DNA of 60,566 bases, from positions 1-60,566 of the forward strand of contig NZ_JAQGNT010000047.1 of assembly GCF_028291725.1 (NCBI RefSeq). The letters run 5' to 3'. Shown piece after piece: positions 39,053-49,760 of this stretch. Positions within the stretch are counted from its first letter, which is position 1, and every line of letters begins with the position of its first letter. Source of the DNA: Hydrocarboniphaga sp. Its GTDB lineage: Bacteria > Pseudomonadota > Gammaproteobacteria > Nevskiales > Nevskiaceae. The position numbers and the translations under genes were made by a program. The notes under the pieces were generated by a model. It had not been told where the DNA came from and did not search any database. It worked only from the letters and a program-made list of their open reading frames with translations.

Positions 39053-41674
39053 ATGAGCGAGCCACGAGAGCGAGAGAGTTTCAGCGACTTGAACCGGGGC
39101 CCGATGAAACGGCTCTGGTGGCGCTTCCTCACGCTTTTCAGGCAAGCGGCGCAGCCTCCGCCCGGACGTTCGCCAGCCCTGGCCTCCGAACTCGCCGAAG
39201 CCCAGCGGATCGCCCGTGTAGGCGGCTGGCGCTGGGATCTGGCTTCCGATGTCGTGCTCTGGTCGGAAACGGTGTTTGAAGTCTTCGGGCTGCCACCGGC
39301 CGAAACCGCTCCGAGCTACGCCGACCAGCGCCGGCTGTTCACCGCCGACAGCTTCGCCCGCCTCGACAAAGCCGTAGACGCCGCGATCTCGGCTGGCCTT
39401 GCCTACGAAATCGAGCTGGAACTGCTGCATAGCTCGGGTGCTCGGCGATGGATGACGGTTCGCGGAGAAGCAGTGCGTGATTCCGCCGGCCACGTCGTGG
39501 CACTCCGCGGCATCGTGCAGGACGTCAGCGAGCGGCGGCGGATCGAACAGGCCTTGCGCGACAGCCAGCAACGATTCCGCGCGATCTTCGACTCGATGCT
39601 GCAATTCATCGGCGTTCTCAGCCCCGATGGCCGACTGCTCGACATCAACCAGACCGCGCTGGATTTCTCCGGACTGCAGGCAGCGGACGTCGTCGGAAAG
39701 CAGGCCTGGGATACCTATTGGTGGAACGCGACGCCACAAACCCAGGATCGGTTGCGTGATGCGGTAATGCGCGCGGCAAGAGGCGAGCTGGTGCGTTACG
39801 ACGCCGAAGTGCGCGGAGCGGACGGCCGCATCATCACGCTCGATTTTTCGCTGAAGCCGGTGTTCGACGCCGACGGCAAAGTCGAACTGCTGATCCCCGA
39901 GGGCCGCGACGTAACCGAGGATCGCAGAACACGGGCCGCGCTGGCCGAGAGCGAAAGCCGGTTCCGGCAGTCGATGCGCAACGCGCCGATCGGCAAGGCT
40001 CTGGTCGGCCTGGACGGCGCCTTCATCGAAGTCAATGAAGCACTGAGCACGATGCTCGGCTACTCGATGCCGGAGCTGCAGGCCAAGACTTTCCAGGATC
40101 TGACCCACCCGGACGATCTCACCGCCGACCTCGCGCAGGTCGAGGCCCTGATCGAGGGCAAGCGCGACAGCTACCGGATGTACAAACGCTATATCCGGTC
40201 CGACGGGCGCGTAGTCGATGCCCAGCTCGACGTCACGCTGCTGCGCAACGCGGACGGCGCGCCGCTGCATTTCATCTCGCAGATCCAGGACGTCACCGAA
40301 CGCAGCCGCCTGGAAGAGCAGCGTCAGGCACTGAACCAGCGTCTGACCCTGGCCCTGCAGGTATCCGGAATCGGCGTCTGGGATTTTGATCTGGCCGCCG
40401 GCAATTTCGATATCGACGACGCGCTGTACCGGATCTACGGCAAAAAGCGCGGCGACGTTACCGACTACGCAGCCTGGCGCGATACCGTGGCGCCCGAGGA
40501 CTTCCCGCGGGCCGAAGCGGCCTTCATGGCCGCGATCGAGCAGAAAACTTCGCAGGTGAATGATTTCCGTATCCAGCATCCGAAGCTGGGGCTGCGGTTC
40601 ATCGAGTCCGCCTTCGGTGTGGTGCTCGACCAGAATCAAGAAGTGGTACGGCTGGTCGGCGTCAACATGGACGTGACCGAGCGCTGGCAGGCCGAGCACC
40701 GCATGAGCGAAAGCCGCGCGCTGCTGCGCAACCTGATCGACAACCTGCCGATGTGGATTTCGATGGTGGATGCCAAGGGCCGCTACGTGGTCACCAACCG
40801 GCGCAACGCCAAGACACTCGGCATGCCGGTCGCAAAGATCGAGGGACGCCACTACCGCGATGTTCTTCCGGCAGCGGCTCTGCAGCGCAACGGCTCACAC
40901 TGGGCGCAGGCCATTGCCGGCGCGACCGTGGAGGCCACCGACCACTTCGTCGAGGACGGCCGGGTGATCCATGTGCAGGGCGTCTACCTGCCGATCAGCG
41001 AAGGCCCGCAAGCCGGCAACAGCCTGGCAGTGTTCAGTGACGTCACCGACCTCAAACACACCGAATCGAAGCTGGGGCAATTGAATCACCGCCTGGAACA
41101 GCGCATCGCCGAGGTGCTCGCACTGCAGGAGCTGCTCAGCGAGCAAGCCACCCGCGACGGCTTGACCGAGCTCTTCAACCGCCGCTACTTCGACGACGCA
41201 CTGTCCCGCGAGATCGATCGCGCCCAGCGTGAAGCCTACGAGGTGAGCCTGATCATGGCCGATTTCGATCACTTCAAGCGCTTGAACGATCGGCATGGCC
41301 ACCAGGTCGGCGACGCAGTGCTGCAGGCCTGGGGCGAACTGCTGCGCCAGGAAATGCGCGCCAGCGACATCCTGTGCCGCTACGGCGGCGAGGAGTTCGC
41401 CATCGTATTGCCGCGCTGCTCCCTGGAACAGGCCGCCGCGCGCGCCGAGTCCCTGCGCAAAAAGCTGGAGGATCAGATCCTGACGACCCGATACACTCCC
41501 ACTCCAATCATGGTCACCATTTCACTGGGTGTCGCCTGCGCGCAAGCCGGGGCCGGCTCTCCCGAAGACCTGATACGCGCAGCCGATGGGGCGCTTTACC
41601 GAGCCAAGAATCTGGGCCGCAACCGGGTGCAGTGCGAGCTGTCGCATCCCAGCGACGAAACCGCGGCGCGGTAG
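39053..41674 (+). CDS. Soluble diguanylate cyclase with five PAS domains
   Basis: This 873-residue cytoplasmic signalling protein makes cyclic di-GMP. Five PAS/PAC-like units follow one another (about 50-165, 170-295, 300-420, 425-550 and 560-680; PAC endings such as VSERRRIEQ, VTEDRRTRA, VTERSRLEE), then a short coiled coil and a GGDEF domain with active GGEEF. An RxxD inhibitory site (RASD) precedes it by five residues, so product feedback is expected. There is no EAL domain and no membrane span. ATG 39053 with GGAAGGA upstream is preferred over ATG 39041. Confidence 0.92.
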   Translation: MSEPRERESFSDLNRGPMKRLWWRFLTLFRQAAQPPPGRSPALASELAEAQRIARVGGWRWDLASDVVLWSETVFEVFGLPPAETAPSYADQRRLFTADSFARLDKAVDAAISAGLAYEIELELLHSSGARRWMTVRGEAVRDSAGHVVALRGIVQDVSERRRIEQALRDSQQRFRAIFDSMLQFIGVLSPDGRLLDINQTALDFSGLQAADVVGKQAWDTYWWNATPQTQDRLRDAVMRAARGELVRYDAEVRGADGRIITLDFSLKPVFDADGKVELLIPEGRDVTEDRRTRAALAESESRFRQSMRNAPIGKALVGLDGAFIEVNEALSTMLGYSMPELQAKTFQDLTHPDDLTADLAQVEALIEGKRDSYRMYKRYIRSDGRVVDAQLDVTLLRNADGAPLHFISQIQDVTERSRLEEQRQALNQRLTLALQVSGIGVWDFDLAAGNFDIDDALYRIYGKKRGDVTDYAAWRDTVAPEDFPRAEAAFMAAIEQKTSQVNDFRIQHPKLGLRFIESAFGVVLDQNQEVVRLVGVNMDVTERWQAEHRMSESRALLRNLIDNLPMWISMVDAKGRYVVTNRRNAKTLGMPVAKIEGRHYRDVLPAAALQRNGSHWAQAIAGATVEATDHFVEDGRVIHVQGVYLPISEGPQAGNSLAVFSDVTDLKHTESKLGQLNHRLEQRIAEVLALQELLSEQATRDGLTELFNRRYFDDALSREIDRAQREAYEVSLIMADFDHFKRLNDRHGHQVGDAVLQAWGELLRQEMRASDILCRYGGEEFAIVLPRCSLEQAAARAESLRKKLEDQILTTRYTPTPIMVTISLGVACAQAGAGSPEDLIRAADGALYRAKNLGRNRVQCELSHPSDETAAR

Positions 41675-42010
41675 GCAGGCGGCACGCTCTCGGGGCTTTT
41701 GCATGAGCGCCCAAGCACGCCGCGACGCCGTTGACACACTTTGTGTCAGCTATGAGATGGCCGGCACGATCGCGATACCAGACGCGCGGCCGGTCGGGCT
41801 TTCGGGCGAGGCTCGGATATCGAGGCCAGAGCTTCGACCGGATCTTGGCCGAGGCCCTGCGGCGCCTGATAATCACCTGATAATCATTTATATATCAACG
41901 AACTCGGCTTTGCCGGAGCGCCGGGCTCGGGGCCATAGACACGCGGTTCGCCAGCATCCCGGCCGCGCACTGCAGCACCTGCCTCGCACTCCGATCCGCG
42001 CCGTCCGATC
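41675..42010. other. Upstream region of the alcohol-oxidation module
   Basis: No gene is supported in the 533 bp between the cyclase gene and the aldehyde dehydrogenase gene. It holds a 17-bp palindrome (41732), an AT-rich patch with the direct repeat CTGATAATCA at about 41868-41888, and the sigma-54 promoter candidate at 42011. Frames across it are not protein-like. Confidence 0.5.
41732..41748. promoter_or_regulatory. TGACACA-CTT-TGTGTCA palindrome
   Basis: A perfect 7-bp-arm inverted repeat lies about 260 bp upstream of the sigma-54 promoter candidate of the aldehyde dehydrogenase gene. Similar TGTC/GACA palindromes lie near other promoters of the module. It is a candidate enhancer or operator for one of the module's regulators. 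Confidence 0.45.
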
Positions 42011-42026
42011 TGGCATGACCGATGCA
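42011..42026 (+). promoter_or_regulatory. Sigma-54 promoter candidate for the aldehyde dehydrogenase gene
   Basis: TGGCATGACCGATGCA matches TGGCACGNNNNTTGCA at all invariant positions (GG and GC separated by exactly 10 bases), with two mismatches elsewhere. It lies about 180 bp before the start codon and resembles the candidates at 55540 and 57627. Confidence 0.55.
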
Positions 42027-42207
42027 CTGCGGGAGCCCGCGTTCACTGGCCGCCCTGTTGGCGACCCGGTGTAATGAGCGAAACGATTCAGCAAATAAAT
42101 CCATCCGTAGGCGCATGCTGGCGATTGCGAACCGCACACGGTTCGGCAGCGGCGCAGCGCCAGTCGATAGACGCCGCACCTGACAAACCAACGAGGAGAT
42201 CCAAAAA

Positions 42208-43728
<1,521 letters not shown>

Positions 43729-43775
43729 GCCGAAACAGTAGGTCGTATATGGATCGCCGACCTACGACGGCTGCG

Positions 43776-43876
43776 TCCCTCGATACGCCGCTGCGCGGCT
43801 ACTCGGGAGGAACGGGGGATCGCGCAGGACTCTCCGTTCCTCCCGAGTAGCTTCGCTTGCGAAGCGTATCGAGGGA
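43776..43876. repeat. Palindromic repeat family H
   Basis: TCCCTCGATACGCCGCTGCG... and ...CTTGCGAAGCGTATCGAGGG enclose GGAGGAACGG/CCGTTCCTCC, making a 100-bp inverted repeat between convergent genes; it may terminate both. A worn family D remnant (GTAGGTCG...CGACCTAC) lies at 43738-43765. Confidence 0.85.
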
Positions 43877-43887
43877 CACAAGCCAGC

Positions 43888-44844
43888 TCAGCGGATCGCG
43901 ACGCCCCAGGGCTTCTTGCCGACGGCGATCGTGTCGACGACCTGGTTGGTCGCGGTGTCGATCACCGAGACGTTGTCGGTGCGGCCGTTGGCGACGAACA
44001 ACAAGCCACCATCCAGTGTCATCGCCATGTTCCAGGGGCGCTGGCCGACCGGCACCGTGGCGATCACCTCGTTGGTCCTGGTGTCGATCACCGACACGCT
44101 GCCGGCGCCGCCGTTGGTGGCGTAGACGCGCTTGCCGTTCGGATGCACCGCGATACCCGCGGGGCGCAGCGCCGTGGTGATCGACTTGACGACCGCTGAA
44201 CTCGCGACATCGATCACGTCGACCATGCCGGCGCCTTCGTTGGCGACATAGGCGGACTTGCCATCCGGCAGAAAGTCGAGCCCGCGAGCGGCGCCATCGA
44301 CCTTGATCCGCGCCACCGACTTGCCTGCCACCAGGTCGATCACGTCGATGTCGTGGCTCTCTTCGTTGCTGACCAGCAGCTGCCTGCCGTTGGGGTTGTA
44401 GACGCAGTGCTCGGGGTTGCGTCCCTGCACGTCGATCTGCCGCGTCTGAACCAGGCTCGCCACGTCGATGAACACCGCCTGGTTGGCCTCCTCGGAGCAC
44501 ACCGCCAGGGTCTTGCCGTCGGGCGACAGATCGATCGCCTCGGGGGCCTTGCCGACCGGGATGGTTTTCTTCAGCTCGCCGGTCGCGGTGTCCACGGCCA
44601 GCACCACGCTGGCATCGGCATCGACGACGAACAGCAGCTTGCCGCTGCGATCGACGACCACGCCCTGGATCTTCTTGCCCAGGCTGACATTGTTCAGCAG
44701 CGTCGCCGTCGCCGGCTTGCCGTTGGCGATCTCGATCACGCTGATGGTGCCGTCGCCCTCGTTGGGAACATAGGCCCGCTCGGCATGGGCCGCGGTGCAG
44801 GCCAGCGATGCCGCGAAACAGCCTGCGGCGTGAAGCTTGTTCAT
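43888..44844 (-). CDS. Periplasmic YVTN beta-propeller protein, PQQ-catabolism-associated
   Basis: This 318-residue secreted protein has a signal peptide (MNKLHAAGCFAASLACTAAHA) followed by about seven YVTN-type blades (repeating units such as DGKTLAVCSEEANQAVFIDV, NGKRVYATNGGAGSVSVIDT, DGGLLFVANGRTDNVSVIDT). It matches the beta-propeller family regularly found beside PQQ-dependent alcohol dehydrogenases; its role is not established. The ATG at 44844 is the start; the longer frame lacks a signal. Confidence 0.86.
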   Translation of the reverse strand: MNKLHAAGCFAASLACTAAHAERAYVPNEGDGTISVIEIANGKPATATLLNNVSLGKKIQGVVVDRSGKLLFVVDADASVVLAVDTATGELKKTIPVGKAPEAIDLSPDGKTLAVCSEEANQAVFIDVASLVQTRQIDVQGRNPEHCVYNPNGRQLLVSNEESHDIDVIDLVAGKSVARIKVDGAARGLDFLPDGKSAYVANEGAGMVDVIDVASSAVVKSITTALRPAGIAVHPNGKRVYATNGGAGSVSVIDTRTNEVIATVPVGQRPWNMAMTLDGGLLFVANGRTDNVSVIDTATNQVVDTIAVGKKPWGVAIR

Positions 44845-44938
44845 GGTCGAACTCTCCTGATGATCGGCGTTCCGGGCTATGCCGGATGTTAGTGCATGCG
44901 AGCTGAAAGGCTTTGCAGCCGCTGCCAACATCGCGCCT

Positions 44939-44954
44939 TGGACGCCCGAGTGCA
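44939..44954 (+). promoter_or_regulatory. Weak sigma-54-like site upstream of the TonB receptor gene
   Basis: TGGACGCCCGAGTGCA keeps GG-N10-GC spacing but lacks the TGGCA core shared by the three better candidates. It is recorded as tentative. Confidence 0.2.
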
Positions 44955-45070
44955 TTAGGAGAAAATCCCGAGTTCTTCTCCAGGCGCGCAGCGCTGCCGG
45001 CATGCTGGTTAGTCTGCTCGACAAGCCGCCGCTATGCCCGGCGTGAAAAAATAGAACGGGAGGAGAAACC

Positions 45071-47440
45071 GTGCATCGCACTTCATCGACTCTGCTAGGT
45101 CTACTGCTGCTATCGTCGCTGTCGTCGAGCTTCGCCCAGAATCTCGCGGCGACAACGCTTGCAGACGCACCGCCGGCCGAGTTGGAGGAGATCGTGGTGT
45201 TCGGCATCACGCCGTTCCCCGGCGGCGAAGGCGACCTGCAGCATTACCCGGGCAATGCCCAGGTGTTCGGCGCGGACAGCCTGCGTGATCGCCAGAGCCT
45301 CAACCTCAGTGAGTTCCTCGGCAGCAGCGCCAGCTCGGTGCATCTGTCGGATGCGGCCAACAACCCGTTCCAGGCCGATCTGTTCTATCGCGGCTACGGC
45401 GTGTCGCCGCTGCTGGGCCTGCCGCAGGGCCTGGCGGTGTACCAGGACGGCGTGCGCGTCAACGAGCCTTTCGGCGACACCGTGAACTGGGACCTGATTC
45501 CCGAAGCCGCGATCCAGCGCGTCGAGCTGATCCCGGGCTCCAATCCGGTGTTCGGCCAGAACACGCTCGGCGGCGCGCTCTCGGTGCACACCAAGACCGG
45601 CTGGGATCAGCCGGGCGTCGAGGCCGAAGTCAGCGGCGGCTCGTTCGGCCGTATCAGCAGCTCGCTGGAATACGGCGTGGCCGGCGACGATACCGCGCTG
45701 TTCGCGGCGCTGCAGACCGAAGACGAGGACGGCTGGCGCGATCATTCCGCGAGCCGCGTGCGCCAGCTGTTCACGCGCGCGTCCTATGGCAAAGGCGACG
45801 ACGGCGCCGACCTGATCGTCACCGCCGCCGACAACCAGTTGCGCGGCAATGGCGCGGTGCCGATCGAACTGATGCTGGCCGAGGGCCGCGACGCGGTGTT
45901 CACCTATCCCGACCAGACGGCGCCGCAGCTGTTCTTCGTCGACCTGCTCGGTCGGCATCGCCTGGACGAAAAATCCACCCTGTCCGGCGGCGTCTACTAC
46001 CGCCAGAACCGCATCCATGCGTTCAACGGCGACGGCAGCGAATTCGCGGCCTGCGCCGATCCCGGCGACGTCGACGCCCAGGGTCAGCCGCTGCTGTGCG
46101 ACAGCAACGATGGCGACGAGGCAGTGATCAACGACGCCGACGGCAAGCCGGTCACTGCCAGCGACACCAACGACTCGGCCACGCAGAACACCAGCAGCAC
46201 GATACAGCGCGGCTACGGCGCCAATCTGCAATGGGCCTACGACGGCCTGCTGCTGCAGCGACGCAACCGCGTCTACCTCGGCGCCAGCTACGATCGCGGC
46301 CGCACGCTGTTCCATTCCGAAACCGAACTCGGCGCGCTGACCGACGAGCGCGGCACCGTCGGCAGCGGCATTTACGACGAAGAATCCCTGGTGAGCTTGC
46401 GCGCGATCAACAGCAACATCGGCGTGTTTGCATCCGACGTCTGGCAGGCCACGGATCGATTGAGCCTGACCGCGTCGGGCCGTTTCAACCGCGCCGAAGT
46501 CAAGCTCACCGACCTCGGCGAAGACGACGACCTGGACGGCAATCACCACTTCTCGCGCTTCAATCCCTTACTCGGCGCGACCTATGAGCTGGGCTATGGC
46601 CTGACCCTGTTCGGCTCTGTATCGGAAGCCTCGCGCGCGCCGACACCGGTGGAACTGAGCTGCGCCAATCCGGACGCCCCGTGCAAGCTGCCGAACGGCT
46701 TCGTCGACGATCCGCCCTTGAAGCCGGTGATCACGCGCACGTTCGAAATCGGCCTGCGCGGCGGCAGCAAGGCCTTGCATTGGAACGGCGCGCTGTATCG
46801 CGGCGTCAGCCGGAACGACATCATCTTCATCACCGACGGCGCGCTGAGCAACGAGGGCTATTTCAGCAACGTCGGCAATACGCTGCGCCAGGGCGCCGAG
46901 TTCGGCATCGACTGGGCGGCGCTGCCGTCGCTGAAACTGTCGGCTTCGTACACCTATGTCGACGCCGAGTTCCGCGAGAACTTCCAGGTCAATACACCGA
47001 ACCATCCGCTACGCGATCCGGACGATCCGGAAGAACCCGCGGCAGGCACCGGCGATGTGCACTCGGGCGACCGGATTCCGCTGGTCCCGCAGCACCTGTT
47101 CCGCGCCGCCGCCGACTGGCATCGCGGCGGCACCCGGCTCGGCCTGGAGATGGTGGCGCGCTCGTCGTCGCGCTATCGCGGCGACGAGGCCAACCTCGAC
47201 CCACAGCGCATCGGCGGCTTCGCGATCTTCAACGGCCAGGTGTCGCAGGACGTCGGCCGGCACCTCACGCTGTTCGGCAAGATCACCAACCTGCTGGACA
47301 CGCACTACAACAGCTTCGGCGTCTACGGTGACAGCGCGGCAGTGCTGGGCGAGGACTACGAAGATGCGCGGCGCTTCGTCGGGCCGGGCGCACCGCGCGG
47401 TGTGTTCGTCGGTGTGCGTATGAGCTTCGCCGGGAGCTGA
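45071..47440 (+). CDS. TonB-dependent outer-membrane receptor
   Basis: This 789-residue receptor starts at GTG 45071, 5 bases after AGGAGAAACC, with a signal peptide of about 23 residues and a TonB-box-like EEIVVFG near residue 40. The plug (about 60-165: NLSEFLGSSASSVHL, then GYGVSPLLGLPQGLAVYQDGVRVNEP) and a 22-strand-type barrel ending GVFVGVRMSFAGS are complete. An extracellular loop around residues 340-375 is rich in Asp (CDSNDGDEAVINDADG). Placed inside the quinoprotein module, it could import a lanthanide chelate (as LutH does) or PQQ itself (as PqqU does). The substrate is inferred. Confidence 0.9.
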   Translation: MHRTSSTLLGLLLLSSLSSSFAQNLAATTLADAPPAELEEIVVFGITPFPGGEGDLQHYPGNAQVFGADSLRDRQSLNLSEFLGSSASSVHLSDAANNPFQADLFYRGYGVSPLLGLPQGLAVYQDGVRVNEPFGDTVNWDLIPEAAIQRVELIPGSNPVFGQNTLGGALSVHTKTGWDQPGVEAEVSGGSFGRISSSLEYGVAGDDTALFAALQTEDEDGWRDHSASRVRQLFTRASYGKGDDGADLIVTAADNQLRGNGAVPIELMLAEGRDAVFTYPDQTAPQLFFVDLLGRHRLDEKSTLSGGVYYRQNRIHAFNGDGSEFAACADPGDVDAQGQPLLCDSNDGDEAVINDADGKPVTASDTNDSATQNTSSTIQRGYGANLQWAYDGLLLQRRNRVYLGASYDRGRTLFHSETELGALTDERGTVGSGIYDEESLVSLRAINSNIGVFASDVWQATDRLSLTASGRFNRAEVKLTDLGEDDDLDGNHHFSRFNPLLGATYELGYGLTLFGSVSEASRAPTPVELSCANPDAPCKLPNGFVDDPPLKPVITRTFEIGLRGGSKALHWNGALYRGVSRNDIIFITDGALSNEGYFSNVGNTLRQGAEFGIDWAALPSLKLSASYTYVDAEFRENFQVNTPNHPLRDPDDPEEPAAGTGDVHSGDRIPLVPQHLFRAAADWHRGGTRLGLEMVARSSSRYRGDEANLDPQRIGGFAIFNGQVSQDVGRHLTLFGKITNLLDTHYNSFGVYGDSAAVLGEDYEDARRFVGPGAPRGVFVGVRMSFAGS

Positions 47441-47450
47441 GCGTAGGGGT

Positions 47451-47529
47451 GTAGGTTGGGGTGAGCGCAGCGAACCCCAACATCGGCGCGGAACGAATGT
47501 TGGGGTTCGCTGCGCTCACCCCAACCTAC
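47451..47529. repeat. Palindromic repeat family E, copy 2
   Basis: A 79-bp palindrome directly after the receptor gene, ideally placed as a terminator before the regulator genes. It has one extra base in the loop compared with copies 1 and 3. Confidence 0.9.
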
Positions 47530-47546
47530 GCGATTGATCCGGACGC

Positions 47547-47573
47547 TGTGTCACCACCGCGACAGTGTGTGTC
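47547..47573. promoter_or_regulatory. TGTGTCA/GACAG repeat cluster ahead of the response regulator gene
   Basis: TGTGTCA (47547), GACAG (47561) and TGTGTC (47568) lie 120-145 bp before the response regulator start. They share the TGTC/GACA core of the palindromes at 41732, 55648 and 57889. Confidence 0.35.
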
Positions 47574-47691
47574 GCGCGCTCGCGACGCATGCGCTATTTC
47601 GCCGAGCATGCGATGTGATTTCAAGCACTTGCGCGCGCCGTGCGGCTGGCCTGTTCCTTGCGCCTGCGGCTGCACAGTCCCGGGAGAGACC

Positions 47692-48369
47692 ATGAGCCAC
47701 ACAGGCCAGAACAAGGACAGCATCCGCGTGCTGCTGATCGACGATCACGCGGTGGTTCGTGAGGGCTACCGGCATCTGCTCGGCAGCACCGGCCGCATCA
47801 GCGTCGTGGCCGATGCCGACTCGGGCGCCGCGGGCTATCGGCGCTTTCTGAAAGGCGGAATCGACGTCGTCGTGATCGACCTGTCGATGCCCGGCGTCGG
47901 CGGGCTCGAAGTGCTGCGCCGGATGAAGCATCGCGAGCCCGAGCTGCATGCGCTGGTGTTCAGCATGCACGAGGAGCCGGTGATCGTGGAGCGCGCGCTG
48001 GCGGCCGGGGCCACCGGCTACCTGAGCAAGCGCTCCGATCCGCGCACGCTGATCGACGCGGTCACCCGCGTCCACGCCGGATCTCGCACCGTGGACCCGG
48101 CGCTGCTGCCGAACGTTGCGGCGCGCGGTCGCGCGAGCAGCTGCGCAGCCCCGACGCTGCTGCACCAGCTCTCCGGCCGCGAATTCGAAATCTTCCGCCA
48201 GCTCGCCGAAGGCCACAGCGTCTCCGAAATCGCCCAGCACCTGTCGCTGAGCGGCAAGACCGTCGCCAACTATCACACCGCGATCCGCGGCAAGCTCGGC
48301 GTCGGCAATTCCGCCGAACTGGCACGCCTGGCGATCGCCGCCGGCGTCGTCCGCCTGGAGGCAGCATGA
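47692..48369 (+). CDS. NarL/LuxR-family response regulator (PedR2/ExaE-like)
   Basis: This 225-residue regulator has a receiver domain (acidic pair Asp17-Asp18, phospho-acceptor Asp63 in VVVIDLSMPGVGG, Lys in GYLSKRSDP) and a LuxR-type HTH (LSGREFEIFRQLAEGHSVSEIAQHLSLSGKTVANYHTAIRGKL). ATG 47692 follows GGGAGAG. It overlaps the kinase gene by 4 bp, forming a two-component pair. In pseudomonads such pairs (PedS2/PedR2) set the lanthanide switch of quinoprotein alcohol dehydrogenases; that function is inferred by position. Confidence 0.9.
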   Translation: MSHTGQNKDSIRVLLIDDHAVVREGYRHLLGSTGRISVVADADSGAAGYRRFLKGGIDVVVIDLSMPGVGGLEVLRRMKHREPELHALVFSMHEEPVIVERALAAGATGYLSKRSDPRTLIDAVTRVHAGSRTVDPALLPNVAARGRASSCAAPTLLHQLSGREFEIFRQLAEGHSVSEIAQHLSLSGKTVANYHTAIRGKLGVGNSAELARLAIAAGVVRLEAA

Positions 48370-49760
48370 TTTCGCTGGAACGTGTCGACCCGCGCCGCCT
48401 GCCGCTGCGCTGGCAGCTGTCGCTGGCGATCGTGCTGGTGCTGTCCGGCACGCTGGCGATTGCGATCAGCGTGGTGCTGCGCAATGCGCGCAACGCGGTC
48501 GCGGACGAGCTGCAGGCCAGCCTCAACTCCACCACCAGCAGCCTGGATGCCACTCTGTCGCTGCTCGAAAGGCTGCCGCCCGGCGAAGTCGACACCGCGC
48601 TTTACGACTGGATCGCGGCGCAGACCGCGAGCCGCCATCTGTGCGTGGCGCTGCGCTCCGGCCCGATCGGCTTCGTCAACGGCACCGAGTGTCCGCGCAT
48701 GCACAGCGCCGAGCTGTCGGCACCGGCCTGGTTCGCGCGCGGCGTGGTCGAGGCGCCGCATTCCGAGCGCCGCCAGCTGCTCGTCGACGGCCGCCAGTAC
48801 ACCGTGCTGCTGGTCGCCGATCCCAGCGAGGAGCTCAACGAATCCTGGGACGAAACCCGCGAACTGCTGCAGCTGATGGTGCTGATGGGGTTCGCGGTCA
48901 ATGCCCTGATCCTGATGCTGGTGACCATCGCACTGCGCCCGCTCGATGCCGCGACCGGCGCCCTCGCCCGCCTGCACGACGGTGATTTCGAACTGCAGCT
49001 ACCGAAGACCGAGGCGCGCGATCTGCGCCGGCTGGTCAGCGGCATCGAGCGGCTCGCGCAGCGGCTGGCGCGTAGCGCGGGCGAGAACCGGCGTCTGCTG
49101 CTGCAGAACCTCGACCTGCAGGAAGAAGAGCGCCGGCTGATCGCGCGCGAGCTGCACGACGAGATCGGCCAGCATGTCACCGCGATCGAGATGGCGACCA
49201 TCGGCCTGGAGGGCTCGGCGAATGCCGCGCGCATCCACGAATCGGTCTGCGAGATCCATCAGCTGAGCCGCCGCATGATCCGCCGCCTGCGTCCCGCCGC
49301 TCTCGACACGCTCGGCCTGGCCGGCGGCCTGCAAGCCCTGCTCGCGCAATGGCAGGCCAGCCAGCCGCAGATATCGGTGGTCGACGAGATCGACCCGCTG
49401 TGCGAGCGCATCGACGCGTACACCGCAACCCATGTCTACCGGATCGTGCAGGAGGCGCTGTCGAACGCGGTACGCCACGCGCGCGCCGACCGGCTCGAAG
49501 TGCAGCTGCTGATCGTCAACAGCGAGATCCGTCTGCGCATCGCCGACGACGGCCACGGCTTCGATCCGCAGACGCAGACCGCCGGACTGGGGCTGATGGG
49601 CATACGCGAACGCATCAAGGCGCTCGGCGGCGAGATGGACATCGTCACCGGCCGCTATGCCGGCTGCCGCTTGCAGATCCGCCTGCCGTTGCCGGCTACG
49701 CGCCGGCGCAGTGCGGTAGTGAACACGTTGGCGATCGTGGCAGCTCGTAGGTTGGGGTGA
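48366..49760 (+). CDS. Membrane sensor histidine kinase (NarX/UhpB class, HisKA_3)
   Basis: This 464-residue sensor has two membrane spans (about 17-39 and 169-190) around a 130-residue periplasmic domain, then a HAMP linker, a HisKA_3 box (RELHDEIGQHVTAIEM, His264) and an HATPase domain (VYRIVQEALSNAVRHARA, then ADDGHGFD and GLGLMGIRERI). The periplasmic domain ends in an acidic stretch (ADPSEELNESWDETRE) next to the second span. It could sense a metal or substrate in the periplasm. The last residues (RRLG-stop) are encoded by repeat E3. Confidence 0.9.
   Translation: MISLERVDPRRLPLRWQLSLAIVLVLSGTLAIAISVVLRNARNAVADELQASLNSTTSSLDATLSLLERLPPGEVDTALYDWIAAQTASRHLCVALRSGPIGFVNGTECPRMHSAELSAPAWFARGVVEAPHSERRQLLVDGRQYTVLLVADPSEELNESWDETRELLQLMVLMGFAVNALILMLVTIALRPLDAATGALARLHDGDFELQLPKTEARDLRRLVSGIERLAQRLARSAGENRRLLLQNLDLQEEERRLIARELHDEIGQHVTAIEMATIGLEGSANAARIHESVCEIHQLSRRMIRRLRPAALDTLGLAGGLQALLAQWQASQPQISVVDEIDPLCERIDAYTATHVYRIVQEALSNAVRHARADRLEVQLLIVNSEIRLRIADDGHGFDPQTQTAGLGLMGIRERIKALGGEMDIVTGRYAGCRLQIRLPLPATRRRSAVVNTLAIVAARRLG

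Noticed and set aside
38996-40852. 618-residue minus-strand frame opposite the diguanylate cyclase
   Set aside because: Antisense shadow without recognisable domains.
41586-42074. 162-residue frame after the cyclase gene
   Set aside because: Starts inside the cyclase gene, lacks a ribosome site and domain, and would cover regulatory sites.
44939-44954. Sigma-54 promoter for the TonB receptor as a confident member of the regulon
   Set aside because: Only the GG/GC spacing matches; the TGGCA core is absent, so it was kept as a weak feature only.
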